Below are positions 45,685 to 54,755 of a stretch of DNA of 64,000 nt, piece by piece. Below the pieces are notes generated by a model that worked only from the letters and a program-made list of their open reading frames with translations, did not search any database and was not told where the DNA came from. The first letter of the stretch is position 1, and the number at the start of each line of letters is the position of its first letter. Both the position numbers and the translations under genes were made by a program. Source of the stretch: Amycolatopsis sp. DSM 110486 (GTDB taxonomy: Bacteria > Actinomycetota > Actinomycetes > Mycobacteriales > Pseudonocardiaceae). The stretch spans positions 9,727,001 through 9,791,000 of the forward strand of contig NZ_CP080519.1 of NCBI RefSeq assembly GCF_019468465.1, given 5' to 3'.

Positions 45685-45731
45685 CTCGGCCGTCCCGGGC
45701 AGCGCGATCCGCACTGCCCCGGACGGCCGAG
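45685..45731. terminator. bidirectional terminator between nitroreductase and Rhs genes
   Basis: Eighteen-base arms (45685-45702, 45714-45731) with one mismatch and an eleven-base loop, filling the gap between two convergent genes. Its presence leaves no room for another gene after the Rhs stop. Confidence 0.85.
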
Positions 45732-45745
45732 AAGCCACTGCCCGA

Positions 45746-48700
45746 TCAGCTCAGGTTGGAGTTGCGCTTCCCGATGTCCTTGCCGTAGTTCTTCCACCAG
45801 TTGTCGTCCGGCGGGTTGGCGTGGTAGGTCGACGTCCACTTACCCTTGGTGCTGTCGTAACCGGTCGTGATGTCGTAGATGATCCCGTCGTCCTGCGGGA
45901 CCTTCTTGTAGTCGTTGATCACCGTGTTGTTGCGAGCTTCGACCTCGGCTTTGTACTGCTGCTCGAAGTCGTCCTGATCCTTCTTTGCAGCCTTGTAATC
46001 CGCCGCCAGGGAGTCTCGCTCCTTTTCCAGCCGCGTGATGTCGTCGGCCGAAGCGTTGGGGTCTTTCTTGGCGTTCTTCAGCTCCTGGACCTTGTCCATA
46101 CCATTGTTCTTGAGGTCGGTGACCGTTTCCTTCTGGTTTTCGAACTTGGTCTCCGCGTCCGAAACCCTCTGATCGAACGGGCGGGTCTTCTCGTTGGTCA
46201 TCTTCCCGACTTGTTCGGCCATGTGGTTCTGGTGCCACGACTCGTCCACGTTGCCCGGGAATTTGGTCCCCGACCCGCCCTTATACGGATTCATCCCGAG
46301 GAAGCTGTTGCCGCCCTGCTGGTGTTTGGCCTGGTGGGAGTCGACGTTCACGTCGACCCCGTTGTGGTCGCCGAGGTTGTACGATTCCTTGTCCGCGCTC
46401 AGCTTTCCATTGCCGCCCTTGCCACCGCTCGAACTGGCCGACGTGTCGGTGTCGTTCGCCTTGTTCTTGCCCTTGCCCTTCTTGTCCGGGACGTTGCTCG
46501 CATCGTTGCTCGCGCCCGGCCGGTCAGAGGCGCCACCGGAACCGCCGCCGCAGGCGCCCTTCTTGCCCTTCGTCGGTGCAAGGCCCAGCGGGTCGCAGTC
46601 CGCGAACGGGTTGGGGACGTACGCGACCGGGTTCTCCGCGGGCCCGAGCCCGAGCGGGTCCTGGCTGAGGTACCGGCCGGTGGCCGGGTCGTAGTAGCGG
46701 TAGACGTTGTAGTGCAGGCCTGACTCGCTGTCGGCGTACTGGCCGGGGAAGCGAAGCGGCGTGAGCGTCGCGCCGCCGGCGCGGTCCCAGAGCCCGCCGC
46801 TGTCGCGCCACACCGTGGATCCGTCGGCGTCGAGCAGTTCGGTCGGGGTGCCGAGCAGGTCGGTGACGATGGAGAAGAACTGCTCGTCCACAGTGGACGG
46901 TTGGCCGACCTGCAGGATCGGGCGGTCGTCCTCCGGGTGGTACTCCCACGTGGTGACGGTCCGCGCACCCGACTCGTCGATGTGGCACTGCTCCACGAGC
47001 TGTGCACCGCTCCACGAGAACTCGAAGGTCTCGGCCACCCGCCACGAACCCGCGGCGGGCACCAGCCGCTGCTTGCCGATGCGGCGGCCCACCGGGTCGT
47101 AGCGGTACGTCCACCGGTCACCTTCGGGGGTGAGAAGCCCGATCAGCCGATCGTGCGCGTCCCAGGTGTAGCGCCACGCCCGGTCGCCCTCGCGCCGCAG
47201 GACCACGCGTCCCTGCAGGTCGTGTTCGTACGCGGTGGCGCCCGCGCCCACCAGGGTGTTCCTCGTGTAGCGGTGGACCGCAGCGGCCACCGGTTCGGCG
47301 GACTCGACGACGTTGCCCAGGCCGTCGTAGCGGTACTGCCGGCTGCCCTGCGGCGTCCGCAGCTCCACCACCCGGCCGACGGCGTCGAGGACCAGCTGCG
47401 TCGGGCCGGCCACCTCGTCGTCGATGGCGGTGAGGAAGCCGTCACGCCGGTAGGTGAACCGGCGGCTCCGCTCGGCTCCGCCGGTCCGCACCGACTGCGC
47501 GACGAGGTTCTCGTCGCTGTCGAAGGCGTGCGAGACGACCACCCGGCCGTCGATCGTCCGCACGATCTCCCGGCCGCTTTCGTCGTGGCGGAAGCGCACG
47601 GAGTGCCCGCCCACCGTCACCGCGTCGGGATTGCCCGCGGCGTCGAAGCTCCACACGCTCTCCGCCCCGGAAGGCGTGCGCCGCACCGTCGCGCCGCTTT
47701 CGTCGCGGCTGGTGGTCACGGTGCGGCCGTCGACGGTTTCGCTGAGCAGAGTGCCGTCGGGCGCGTACTCGACCTGGAGCTCGACGTCGCCGATCACGGC
47801 GTGGATCATCCGCCCGACCGGGTCGTACGCGTAGCGGGTCGTCCCGGTCGGAGTGCGCCGTTCGAGGACGTTGCCGAGCTGGTCGTAGACGTAGTCGGTC
47901 TGGTCGCCGGCTCCGTTGACCGACCGGACCAGCTGCCCGGCGCGGTCGTAGTCGAACCGCAGGACACGCCCGTCGAAGTCGACCTCTTCCACGAGCCGGC
48001 CCGCCGCGTCGTGGCGGTAGCTCCACTGAAGACCCAACGGGTTGGTCACCGAGGTGAGCCGCAGCTCGGTGTCGTAGGCGTAGGTGGTCCTCGCGCCGGA
48101 AGCGTCGATCGACGCCGTCCGCAACCCGAACGGCCCGTACTCGGTCCGGCTCGCGAACCCGGCACCGTTGACGTGCTCGACCTCGTTGCCCTCCGCGTCG
48201 TACCGCCGGGCCTCCCGGATCCCGGACGGGTGGACCCGCAGATTCTCCTCGCCCTCGACGGTCCAGCCGAGGCGGACCTGCCGCCGTGACCGGTTGAGCA
48301 CGGTGGTCGCGCGGCCGAACACGTCGCGCGCGTCCGGCGCCGCGGCGGCGCCGGTGCTCGTCGTCGCGACCACCGGGCTCGCGTTCTGGCGGTCGATCAC
48401 CTCGGTGTAGCTCAGCGCGGTCGACACCCCGAGCGGGTCGGCCAGCGGATCGGGCACGTTGTCGCCGCTGTACGTGCGGCTCCAGTAGCGGTCCTCGTCC
48501 CGCACCGTGATCGCCAGCTCCGTGTCGTCGCCGCCGAGCTCGACGACGGAACCGTCGGGACGGGTCACGGACATCAGCTCGCCGTCGGCGTCGTAGGAGT
48601 ACGCCGTGGTCCGGCCGAGCGGGTCAACGCGTTCGAGCAGCCGGTCGTAGCGGTCCCAGACGTAGCCCGTCACGTTCCCCATCGGGTCGACGCGGCGCAG

Positions 48701-50794
48701 CATCTGGTTCGCCTCGTTGAGGTGGTACTCGGTGACGTTGCCCAGGGAGTCGGAGTAGCGCGTGATCAGCCGCTCGCGGTCGTAGGCGAAGGCGCCGCTG
48801 AAGTAGCCCTGCGGGCCCACCGTGCGCACGCAGCGGCCGTCGGCGTCGTAGACGTAGCGGTACCAGGTACCGGTGCGGTCCTGCCAGCCGACCATGCGGC
48901 CGTGCACGTCGTAGTCGTAGCCCGCCGCCAGCCCGGACGAGTTCGAGGCGTTCGTCAGCTGGCCCAGCTTGTTGTAGCCGAACCTGGCGACGGTCACCGA
49001 CACGTCGCCGGCCGCGGCGGTGACGTCGACCCCGGTGATCCGGCCCTGCTCGCTGAGCAACCGGACCGCACGACCGTCGGATCGGGTGAGCCCGGCCGGC
49101 ACGCCGGACGGACCGTACTCGAAGTCGATCCGGTCGCCGCCGGCGTGCTCGATCGCGACGAGGGGGAACACCCCGGGACGCGACCCCGGGACCGCGGCGA
49201 ACTCCAGGTCCACCTGCCCCGCCGGGTCGGCCAGCCGGTATCCCGACTCGGTGGCGACGAGCGGCAGCCGCGGGCCCTCGACCGGGAGCACGGCCGCGTT
49301 CGCGCCCGGCAGCGGGTACACGAGGATCATCCCGTCGGCCGAGAAGTAGCAGGCGTTCTCGTCGTCGAACTCCAGGCGCTGGTCCAGAGTGGACGCCCAC
49401 GTCGCGCCGAACAGCCGGCCGGCGCGGTAGGACGAGATGTGCGTGCGCTCCAGCGAAAGCTCCGGCAGCCCGGGCATCACCAGGTCGAGCACCGTCATCA
49501 CCACGTCGCCGGTCGCGATGTCGATCGGGTCCGACTCGCACACGCGGTCGTCGGTGCCCACCGCGCCATCGCGCGGTGGCTCCGGCTTGTCGGTCACTCC
49601 CCTCGAGTTCCCGGCGCCGGAGGTCTTGGTGCCCGACCCGGTGTCGGGCGCCTTGGTCGGCGGCGGGATCTCGCCACCGCCACCGGTACCACCACCGGTA
49701 CCGCCGCCCTCGCTCGAGGTGTGGGTGGTGTCGCCGGTTTTCCCCGGGGGCGTGCCACCACCACCGGACTCGCCGCCGCCCGCGCCGGACGCGTGGGTGG
49801 AGTCGTCGCCACCGGACTTGCCCGGAGGTGGGGTGTAGTCCTTCGGGTCGCCCTCGTACCCCGAGGCCGAGGTGCTGTCGTCGCCGCTCGATTTCCCCGG
49901 GGGCGGGGTGTAGTCCTTGGGCGTGCCTTCGTAACCGCCGCCCTTCGGGGTGCCGCCGCCGTCGCCGCCGGGGGTTTTGACCGGCGGGGCCTTCGGGGTG
50001 CCGGAGAGGTCACCGGCCTTGGGCGGCGGGGTGACCTTGCCGCCCTTGAGACCCTTGAACGCCTTGCCCGCGTCCTCGAACAGCGTCCCGGCCTTCTTCA
50101 GCAACGGCACCAGCGCCTTGAGCGCCTTCACCAGCTTCGTCACGAGGCCGGTGATCTGCGACGCCGTCTTCGCCACCGCGCTCACGACCTGCGGCACGAC
50201 CCAGGCGAGACCGATGCCGAGGGTGAACACGACCTGCAGGGCCCAGCTGATCATGTGCCCGATCAGCTCGGAAATGATGTCGCGCACCAGCGTGCGGACC
50301 GCGGCGACCACCTCACCCGCGGTCTTCACCCCGGAGGACGCGCCTTCACAGCCCTTCTGCGCCGCCTGCAGCGACGTCGCCAGGTCCTGCCCCCGCTGCC
50401 GGTAGGCGTCCGAGGCAGACCCGGACCACGACTGCAGGTCGGCGTTGATCGCGTCGGTCAGGTCAGAGGAAACGGAGCCCAGTTCCTTGGCGACGTTTGC
50501 CCACGTCTCCGACTGCGCCTTGATCTGATCCGCGTTGCCGGTCAACCCGTTCAACGCGTCCTTCAGCGGGCCGACGTGCTCCATCAACCACGACACACCG
50601 GCCGCCAGGATCGCGCCGAACGGGTCCATCGCCATCGACAACGCATCCAGCGCCGTCCCGACCGCACCCATCGCCACCGACGCCCAGTCACCCGACTCGA
50701 TCGCCGTGGACAGGTCGTTGGCGGTTTCCAGGAGCGAAATCCCCGAATACGCCTTCGTCGAGTCCTGGGTTTGCGCGATCAACGGATTGCTCAC
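45746..50794 (-). CDS. WXG-headed Rhs/YD-repeat protein, probable T7SS-exported polymorphic toxin
   Basis: 1,682 residues. Residues 1-155 are a helical WXG-like head (SWSGSASDAYRQR); about 160-260 is a hydrophobic helical region; about 270-430 is a Gly/Pro/Asp linker with two near copies of KDYTPPPGKS. The YD-repeat shell follows, ending in the core marker YRYYDPATGRYLSQDPLGLG. The last 280 residues are the variable tip: Lys/Asp/Glu-rich, with a coiled-coil stretch and an aromatic end (DDNWWKNYGKD), visibly lower in GC than the shell. The fold of the tip is unrecognised. GTG at 50794 has AGGAGG upstream. A DNA-, RNA- or membrane-targeting toxin is expected from the architecture, but no immunity gene follows. 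Confidence 0.87.
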   Translation of the reverse strand: MSNPLIAQTQDSTKAYSGISLLETANDLSTAIESGDWASVAMGAVGTALDALSMAMDPFGAILAAGVSWLMEHVGPLKDALNGLTGNADQIKAQSETWANVAKELGSVSSDLTDAINADLQSWSGSASDAYRQRGQDLATSLQAAQKGCEGASSGVKTAGEVVAAVRTLVRDIISELIGHMISWALQVVFTLGIGLAWVVPQVVSAVAKTASQITGLVTKLVKALKALVPLLKKAGTLFEDAGKAFKGLKGGKVTPPPKAGDLSGTPKAPPVKTPGGDGGGTPKGGGYEGTPKDYTPPPGKSSGDDSTSASGYEGDPKDYTPPPGKSGGDDSTHASGAGGGESGGGGTPPGKTGDTTHTSSEGGGTGGGTGGGGEIPPPTKAPDTGSGTKTSGAGNSRGVTDKPEPPRDGAVGTDDRVCESDPIDIATGDVVMTVLDLVMPGLPELSLERTHISSYRAGRLFGATWASTLDQRLEFDDENACYFSADGMILVYPLPGANAAVLPVEGPRLPLVATESGYRLADPAGQVDLEFAAVPGSRPGVFPLVAIEHAGGDRIDFEYGPSGVPAGLTRSDGRAVRLLSEQGRITGVDVTAAAGDVSVTVARFGYNKLGQLTNASNSSGLAAGYDYDVHGRMVGWQDRTGTWYRYVYDADGRCVRTVGPQGYFSGAFAYDRERLITRYSDSLGNVTEYHLNEANQMLRRVDPMGNVTGYVWDRYDRLLERVDPLGRTTAYSYDADGELMSVTRPDGSVVELGGDDTELAITVRDEDRYWSRTYSGDNVPDPLADPLGVSTALSYTEVIDRQNASPVVATTSTGAAAAPDARDVFGRATTVLNRSRRQVRLGWTVEGEENLRVHPSGIREARRYDAEGNEVEHVNGAGFASRTEYGPFGLRTASIDASGARTTYAYDTELRLTSVTNPLGLQWSYRHDAAGRLVEEVDFDGRVLRFDYDRAGQLVRSVNGAGDQTDYVYDQLGNVLERRTPTGTTRYAYDPVGRMIHAVIGDVELQVEYAPDGTLLSETVDGRTVTTSRDESGATVRRTPSGAESVWSFDAAGNPDAVTVGGHSVRFRHDESGREIVRTIDGRVVVSHAFDSDENLVAQSVRTGGAERSRRFTYRRDGFLTAIDDEVAGPTQLVLDAVGRVVELRTPQGSRQYRYDGLGNVVESAEPVAAAVHRYTRNTLVGAGATAYEHDLQGRVVLRREGDRAWRYTWDAHDRLIGLLTPEGDRWTYRYDPVGRRIGKQRLVPAAGSWRVAETFEFSWSGAQLVEQCHIDESGARTVTTWEYHPEDDRPILQVGQPSTVDEQFFSIVTDLLGTPTELLDADGSTVWRDSGGLWDRAGGATLTPLRFPGQYADSESGLHYNVYRYYDPATGRYLSQDPLGLGPAENPVAYVPNPFADCDPLGLAPTKGKKGACGGGSGGASDRPGASNDASNVPDKKGKGKNKANDTDTSASSSGGKGGNGKLSADKESYNLGDHNGVDVNVDSHQAKHQQGGNSFLGMNPYKGGSGTKFPGNVDESWHQNHMAEQVGKMTNEKTRPFDQRVSDAETKFENQKETVTDLKNNGMDKVQELKNAKKDPNASADDITRLEKERDSLAADYKAAKKDQDDFEQQYKAEVEARNNTVINDYKKVPQDDGIIYDITTGYDSTKGKWTSTYHANPPDDNWWKNYGKDIGKRNSNLS
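50333..50794 (-). repeat. head repeat of the Rhs gene, copy A
   Basis: The first 154 codons of the intact Rhs gene are nearly identical to those of the shrunken copy at 60432-60893, in the same orientation. The two lie about 10 kb apart and could recombine. Confidence 0.85.
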
Positions 50795-50947
50795 TTCGAC
50801 ACCCCTCCTATGCCGGCGAGCGAACCCTGCCGGGAAAAAAAGAAACTGCGAAGAAAGAAAAAGCACGTGATTCCGGGAAACACGGCAACCGGGAATTCGG
50901 CAATTTCTCTTCGGCCGACATCCGCGACCGTCATTTCGATTTCAATC

Positions 50948-50984
50948 GTGGTTACGGCCGGCCGGACAAGCCGGCCGCAACCAC
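50948..50984 (-). terminator. hairpin between the YbaB-like and Rhs genes
   Basis: Fifteen-base arms (50948-50962, 50970-50984) with one mismatch and a seven-base loop. It separates the T7SS-type genes from the Rhs gene; the 240-base gap also holds a purine-rich stretch (50831-50870). The Rhs gene may therefore have its own promoter. Confidence 0.6.
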
Positions 50985-51034
50985 GGAGCACCTCGACCCA
51001 CCACGAGTCCACTGTCCTCAGTGGACATCGGGGA

Positions 51035-51622
51035 TCACCAGGGGTTGTTGTCCTGCTCGTCCGGGTCGATGCCACCTCGGCGGCGCGGCGCAGCCGGACC
51101 GGCCGGGCCCGGCGGAGCGGCGGGCGGCGGCGGGGTCGCGGCGCCACCGGCCGACGGCGCGGGTGGCACCGGCGGCGGGGTCGGGGCCGGCGGCTCCGGC
51201 TCGCCCGGGCCGTCTTCGGGCTCGTCGAGGTCCGGGAAGCGGCTGCGGAGGCTGCCGAGCAGCGCGGAGCGGGTGTCCTGGTCCTCGTCGCCGAGGTTCT
51301 CGGTCATGACCTCGGCCACGCGCTGGGTGATGCCCGACTGCGCGCGCCGCATGGTGTCCAGCACCATGCGGGCCAGCTCCTCCTGCGGCATGGTCCGCGT
51401 CTTGGACCCGAAGACCAGGTCGGACACGACCCCGTCGGCGCCGACGGTGACCTTGACGGTGCCGTCGGGGCTCGACGCCGTGAGGCGCAGCCGTTCGGTC
51501 TCCTGCTGGGCGGCCGCGTAGCGCTCGGCCTTGCGGGCGAAGCCCGCCGCCCACTCGTCCATCCGCCGGATCGCCTCGTCGGGGTCCCTGATCAGGTCAC
51601 CCAACCCTCCCGCACTGGTCAT
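51035..51622 (-). CDS. YbaB/EbfC family-like protein with Pro-rich tail
   Basis: 195 residues. The first 110 fit the YbaB/EbfC fold found beside actinobacterial ESX genes: an N-terminal helix (RRMDEWAAGFARKAERYAAA), then a beta pair (GTVKVTVGADGVVSDLVFG) and a C-terminal helix. The last 80 are Pro/Ala/Glu-rich and disordered, ending DPDEQDNNPW. Bacterial YbaB proteins bind DNA; in T7SS loci they may instead be chaperone-like. ATG at 51622 has GAGGAG upstream. Fifth gene of the minus-strand cluster. Confidence 0.75.
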   Translation of the reverse strand: MTSAGGLGDLIRDPDEAIRRMDEWAAGFARKAERYAAAQQETERLRLTASSPDGTVKVTVGADGVVSDLVFGSKTRTMPQEELARMVLDTMRRAQSGITQRVAEVMTENLGDEDQDTRSALLGSLRSRFPDLDEPEDGPGEPEPPAPTPPPVPPAPSAGGAATPPPPAAPPGPAGPAAPRRRGGIDPDEQDNNPW

Positions 51623-51706
51623 GGTGTTCGTACTCCTCGATCTGCCTGCTGCTGAACTGTTCGGGTGGCGCCGGGCGAAGCGTCGCCCGGCGCCAACTGG
51701 CACCGG

Positions 51707-52348
51707 CTACTCGGTGACCGTGCCGATCCTGAACGACGACGGGTTCACCACGGGCTCTTGGTCGGGCACCGTGGTACCGATGCGAGGCGACAGCGGCGCC
51801 TGCAACGGCTCGCTCGGCACGGTCGTGCCGATGCGGTACGACGGGCGATCGGCCTCCAGCGGCGCCTGCAACGGCTCGCTCGGCACCGTGGTGCCGATGC
51901 GGGGCGACAGCGGCTCCTGCAGCGGCTCGCTCGGGATCGTCGTGCCGATCCGCGGCGACAGCGGTTCGCTGCCGGACGGGTAGCTGCTCGACGAGTAGCC
52001 GTCCGAGCCCCCGCTGGTGAAGCCCGCCGCCTCGTCGCTGTTGGCCAGCTGGTTGAGGAACGGCTGCGCCTCCTGGGAGTCGCCGTCCATGTACGCCTGC
52101 GCCGTGGTGCGGACGTTGTCCGCAGTGGTCTGCATGCCTTCGGCCGCGGCGCTCACCGCGTCCTTGGCCTGCTCCCCCGTCGGGTTCACGATCGGCGGGA
52201 GAAACGCGCACAGCAGGCCGTAGGCGTCGTCGTTCAACGCGTAGTCCGCCGCCTGCACGGCGTTGTTCAGCCGGTCCACGAGCCCGTCGAGGTGGCTGGC
52301 GTGCGCCGTCAGCTCGTCGGGTTCGACGTCGAAGCCTCCGCTGGTCAT
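51707..52348 (-). CDS. ESX-1 secretion-associated-type protein with tandem RIGTTVPSEPLQ repeats
   Basis: 213 residues. The first 105 are a WXG100-like helical hairpin (MTSGGFDVEPDELTAHASHL, then NVRTTAQAYMDGD), like ESX-1 secretion-associated (DUF2580-type) proteins. A Ser/Gly linker leads to a tail with four to five repeats of about 20 residues built on SPRIGTTVPSEPLQ, ending SFRIGTVTE. The repeats are also visible in the DNA. Probably a T7SS substrate exported with its neighbours; the repeat tail may bind an envelope component. ATG at 52348, seven bases after the PPE-like gene. Confidence 0.78.
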   Translation of the reverse strand: MTSGGFDVEPDELTAHASHLDGLVDRLNNAVQAADYALNDDAYGLLCAFLPPIVNPTGEQAKDAVSAAAEGMQTTADNVRTTAQAYMDGDSQEAQPFLNQLANSDEAAGFTSGGSDGYSSSSYPSGSEPLSPRIGTTIPSEPLQEPLSPRIGTTVPSEPLQAPLEADRPSYRIGTTVPSEPLQAPLSPRIGTTVPDQEPVVNPSSFRIGTVTE

Positions 52349-52355
52349 CCCCGCC

Positions 52356-54299
52356 TCACTTCCAGTCCTTGTTCTTCCAGTCACCGATCACCGGCGGCGC
52401 GACGACCTCGTCCGGGGCGAAGAAGCTCGGGTCGTCCGACTCCACGTAGTCGGCGATCTTGTGCTCCTTGTCCTCCGGGCCCTTGCCGCCCTTCTGGCCG
52501 GCACCCATGCCGCCCATGCCCGGCGAACCGGCCGCGCCCTTGGCGCCCGCCTGTGCGCCACCGCCTCGCGCGGCCAGCTCCTCCTCGGTCGCCGCGGCAC
52601 CGGAACCGGCACCCGCGCCGGCCGCGCCACCGAGGCCTGCGCCCTTGATGCCGGCGCCACCACCGATGCCGCCGATCCCGCCGCCACCGGCACCGCCGCC
52701 ACCGCCGAGGCGGCTGCTGATGCTGTCGCCGTTGATGCCGCCACTACGGCCGATGGTCGGGATCTTGCCCGAGCCCCCGCCGAGGCCGCCACCGGAACCG
52801 CCGAGCGAGCCACCGCCGACGCCCGTGCCGGGGTTGAACGGCGGCGGGGTGAAGCCCGTGCCGGAACCCGAGCCGCCGCCCAGGCCACCGCCACCGACAC
52901 CGCTGCCCGGGTTGAACGGCGGCGGGTTGAAGCCACCGCCGCCGATCCCGGTACCGCCGGGACCGTCGGGCACGTTCAGCGGCGGGGGCGTGAAGCCCGA
53001 AGTCTTCGTGGTCTCGTCGTTCGGCAGGCCGGAGCCGCCGCCGAGGCCGCCACCGCCCAGGCCACCGCCACCGGCGCCGCCCGGACCGTCGGGCACGTTG
53101 AGCGGAGGCGGGTTGAAGCCGCCGGCGCCACCACCCGCACCGCCGCCGGCGCCGCTGCCGGAACCACCGCCGAGACCACCGCCACCGGCGCCGCCCGGAC
53201 CGTCGGGCACGTTGAGCGGAGGCGGGTTGAAGCCGCCGGCGCCACCACCGGCACCGCCACCAGCGCCGCCGCCCGCGCCACCACCGGCACCGCCGATCGG
53301 CAGCCCGTCGGGACCGATGGGCCGGCCGTCCGGGCCGATCGGCAGGCCGTCGGGGCCGATCGGAAGACCCTGGCTCCCGGCACCGCCACCGCCGGCGCCA
53401 CCGGCGCCGCCGCCGTTCGCGGCGGTCGAGCCCGGCAGCTTCGGCGGAGCCGCGAACGCCGGCGTCACGACGGCCGAGCCGATCGTGTGGTCGTACTGCG
53501 TCATCAGCTGCGCCGCCTGCTGGCGCGCGGCCTGCTGCTCGGTGAAGGTCGCCATCGCCTTGGACGCCTGCGCGGCGTACTCGGTGGGGTCCTTGATCTG
53601 CTGCAGCTGCGCGTTGGCGTCCTGCACGTTGAACTGCACGGGCGGGTTCGCGGCCATCGCGATCTGCGTCTGGTTCAGCGCCTGCGAGTGGATCTCCTGC
53701 TGGCGCCCGGCCAGGGTCGCGCCCTGGGCGGTGGTGCCGAGCCACTTGCCGACGTTCGCGAGGTGCTCGCGCGCCGCGTCGCCGCCCGCGCCCTGCCAGT
53801 TGCTCGTGCTGGCGGAGATCGCCTGCGCGAGGTTCTGCTGGTGCGTGGCCAGGTCGTTGCCGACCTGCACCCACTCCTCCGACGACTCGGCCACGGTGCC
53901 CGAGTTCGCCTGCTGGGTGATGGCCTGCTGCATCTGCTCGTGCGTCGCCTGCGACCAGTCGGTGTAAGGCGCGCCGTCGGTCTGGCGCAGCTGGAGACCA
54001 CCGTCGAGGCCGGACTTCGCCTCCACGAGCCGCTGCTCGTAGAGCTCCTGGATCTTGTCGTTGCGCGTCTTCGGGTCGACGACGGGGCCGAGCCAGCCCT
54101 GGGCGATCTCGTCGTCGACCTCCTTGGCGGCGTCGGCACGGATCTGGTCACCGGAGGCGACGTCGTCCGGCTTGACCGGGCCGACGAAGTACTTCGACGA
54201 CGAGTCGGCCGTCACTTCGTAGTAGGGGCTGTGCGGGTCGTAGTCCGGTGACGACGGGTCTGAAACCGCCGAGGTGGACGTGTCGGTTGTCGTGGCCAC
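52356..54299 (-). CDS. PPE-like helical protein with long Gly-rich repeat region
   Basis: 647 residues. The N-terminal 280 are helical with SNWQGAGGDAAREHLANVGK, the WxG-turn expected of a PPE/WXG100 relative. About 295-540 is Gly-rich with repeats of FNPPPLNVPDGPGG and of LPIGPDG. The C-terminus is again charged, ending FAPDEVVAPPVIGDW. The start is GTG at 54299 with AGGAGG five bases upstream. EspG, encoded two genes earlier, normally chaperones PPE proteins, which supports T7SS export. Confidence 0.8.
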   Translation of the reverse strand: MATTTDTSTSAVSDPSSPDYDPHSPYYEVTADSSSKYFVGPVKPDDVASGDQIRADAAKEVDDEIAQGWLGPVVDPKTRNDKIQELYEQRLVEAKSGLDGGLQLRQTDGAPYTDWSQATHEQMQQAITQQANSGTVAESSEEWVQVGNDLATHQQNLAQAISASTSNWQGAGGDAAREHLANVGKWLGTTAQGATLAGRQQEIHSQALNQTQIAMAANPPVQFNVQDANAQLQQIKDPTEYAAQASKAMATFTEQQAARQQAAQLMTQYDHTIGSAVVTPAFAAPPKLPGSTAANGGGAGGAGGGGAGSQGLPIGPDGLPIGPDGRPIGPDGLPIGGAGGGAGGGAGGGAGGGAGGFNPPPLNVPDGPGGAGGGGLGGGSGSGAGGGAGGGAGGFNPPPLNVPDGPGGAGGGGLGGGGLGGGSGLPNDETTKTSGFTPPPLNVPDGPGGTGIGGGGFNPPPFNPGSGVGGGGLGGGSGSGTGFTPPPFNPGTGVGGGSLGGSGGGLGGGSGKIPTIGRSGGINGDSISSRLGGGGGAGGGGIGGIGGGAGIKGAGLGGAAGAGAGSGAAATEEELAARGGGAQAGAKGAAGSPGMGGMGAGQKGGKGPEDKEHKIADYVESDDPSFFAPDEVVAPPVIGDWKNKDWK

Positions 54300-54309
54300 G
54301 AGATCCTCC

Positions 54310-54726
54310 TCAGGTCAGCTCGTCGACGGGAAGCCGGTTGATGGTGTCGCGCGTTCCGGCTTCGGTGTTGCTGTAGTTCTGCTTCGCCAGCTTGATCGCC
54401 TCGACGTATGTCGGGAACTCGTCGCGCGCCGCCTGCAGCTGCGTGAGCAAGCCCTGGGCGTCGCTGGCGGTGTTGAGCATGTGGTTCGACACCCATTGAC
54501 CGGTCGCCGTGGACGACAGAGCCGGGGCAGTGCCCAGCTTCTGCAAAGCGTCCCACCGCGCCTGAAGGGTGTCGATCACACCTTCGAGCGCCTCGATCAT
54601 CTGGTTGCCGGTGGTGTCGTCCACCGCGAAACTGCCGGTCTGCGCCAATCGCTTCAGCTCGGTCCCGGACAACTGCGGTGTAAATTCACGCGCAGTCATC
54701 TTCGCCGGGGTCGCGTCGTCGGCCAC
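54310..54726 (-). CDS. small T7SS-cluster protein (138 residues)
   Basis: Unrecognised beyond context. It is predicted mostly helical: REFTPQLSGTELKRLAQTGS, MIEALEGVIDTLQARWDALQ and LLTQLQAARDEFPTYVEAIK, i.e. a hairpin of long helices as in WXG100-type partners, but without a clear WxG. GTG at 54726 has GGAGGGAG upstream. Placed between the EspG and PPE-like genes, where PE-like or EsxB-like partners usually sit, so it may pair with the PPE-like protein (inference). Confidence 0.65.
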   Translation of the reverse strand: MADDATPAKMTAREFTPQLSGTELKRLAQTGSFAVDDTTGNQMIEALEGVIDTLQARWDALQKLGTAPALSSTATGQWVSNHMLNTASDAQGLLTQLQAARDEFPTYVEAIKLAKQNYSNTEAGTRDTINRLPVDELT

Positions 54727-54755
54727 CGGATCTCCCTCCTCTTGGTGCGCGCGCG

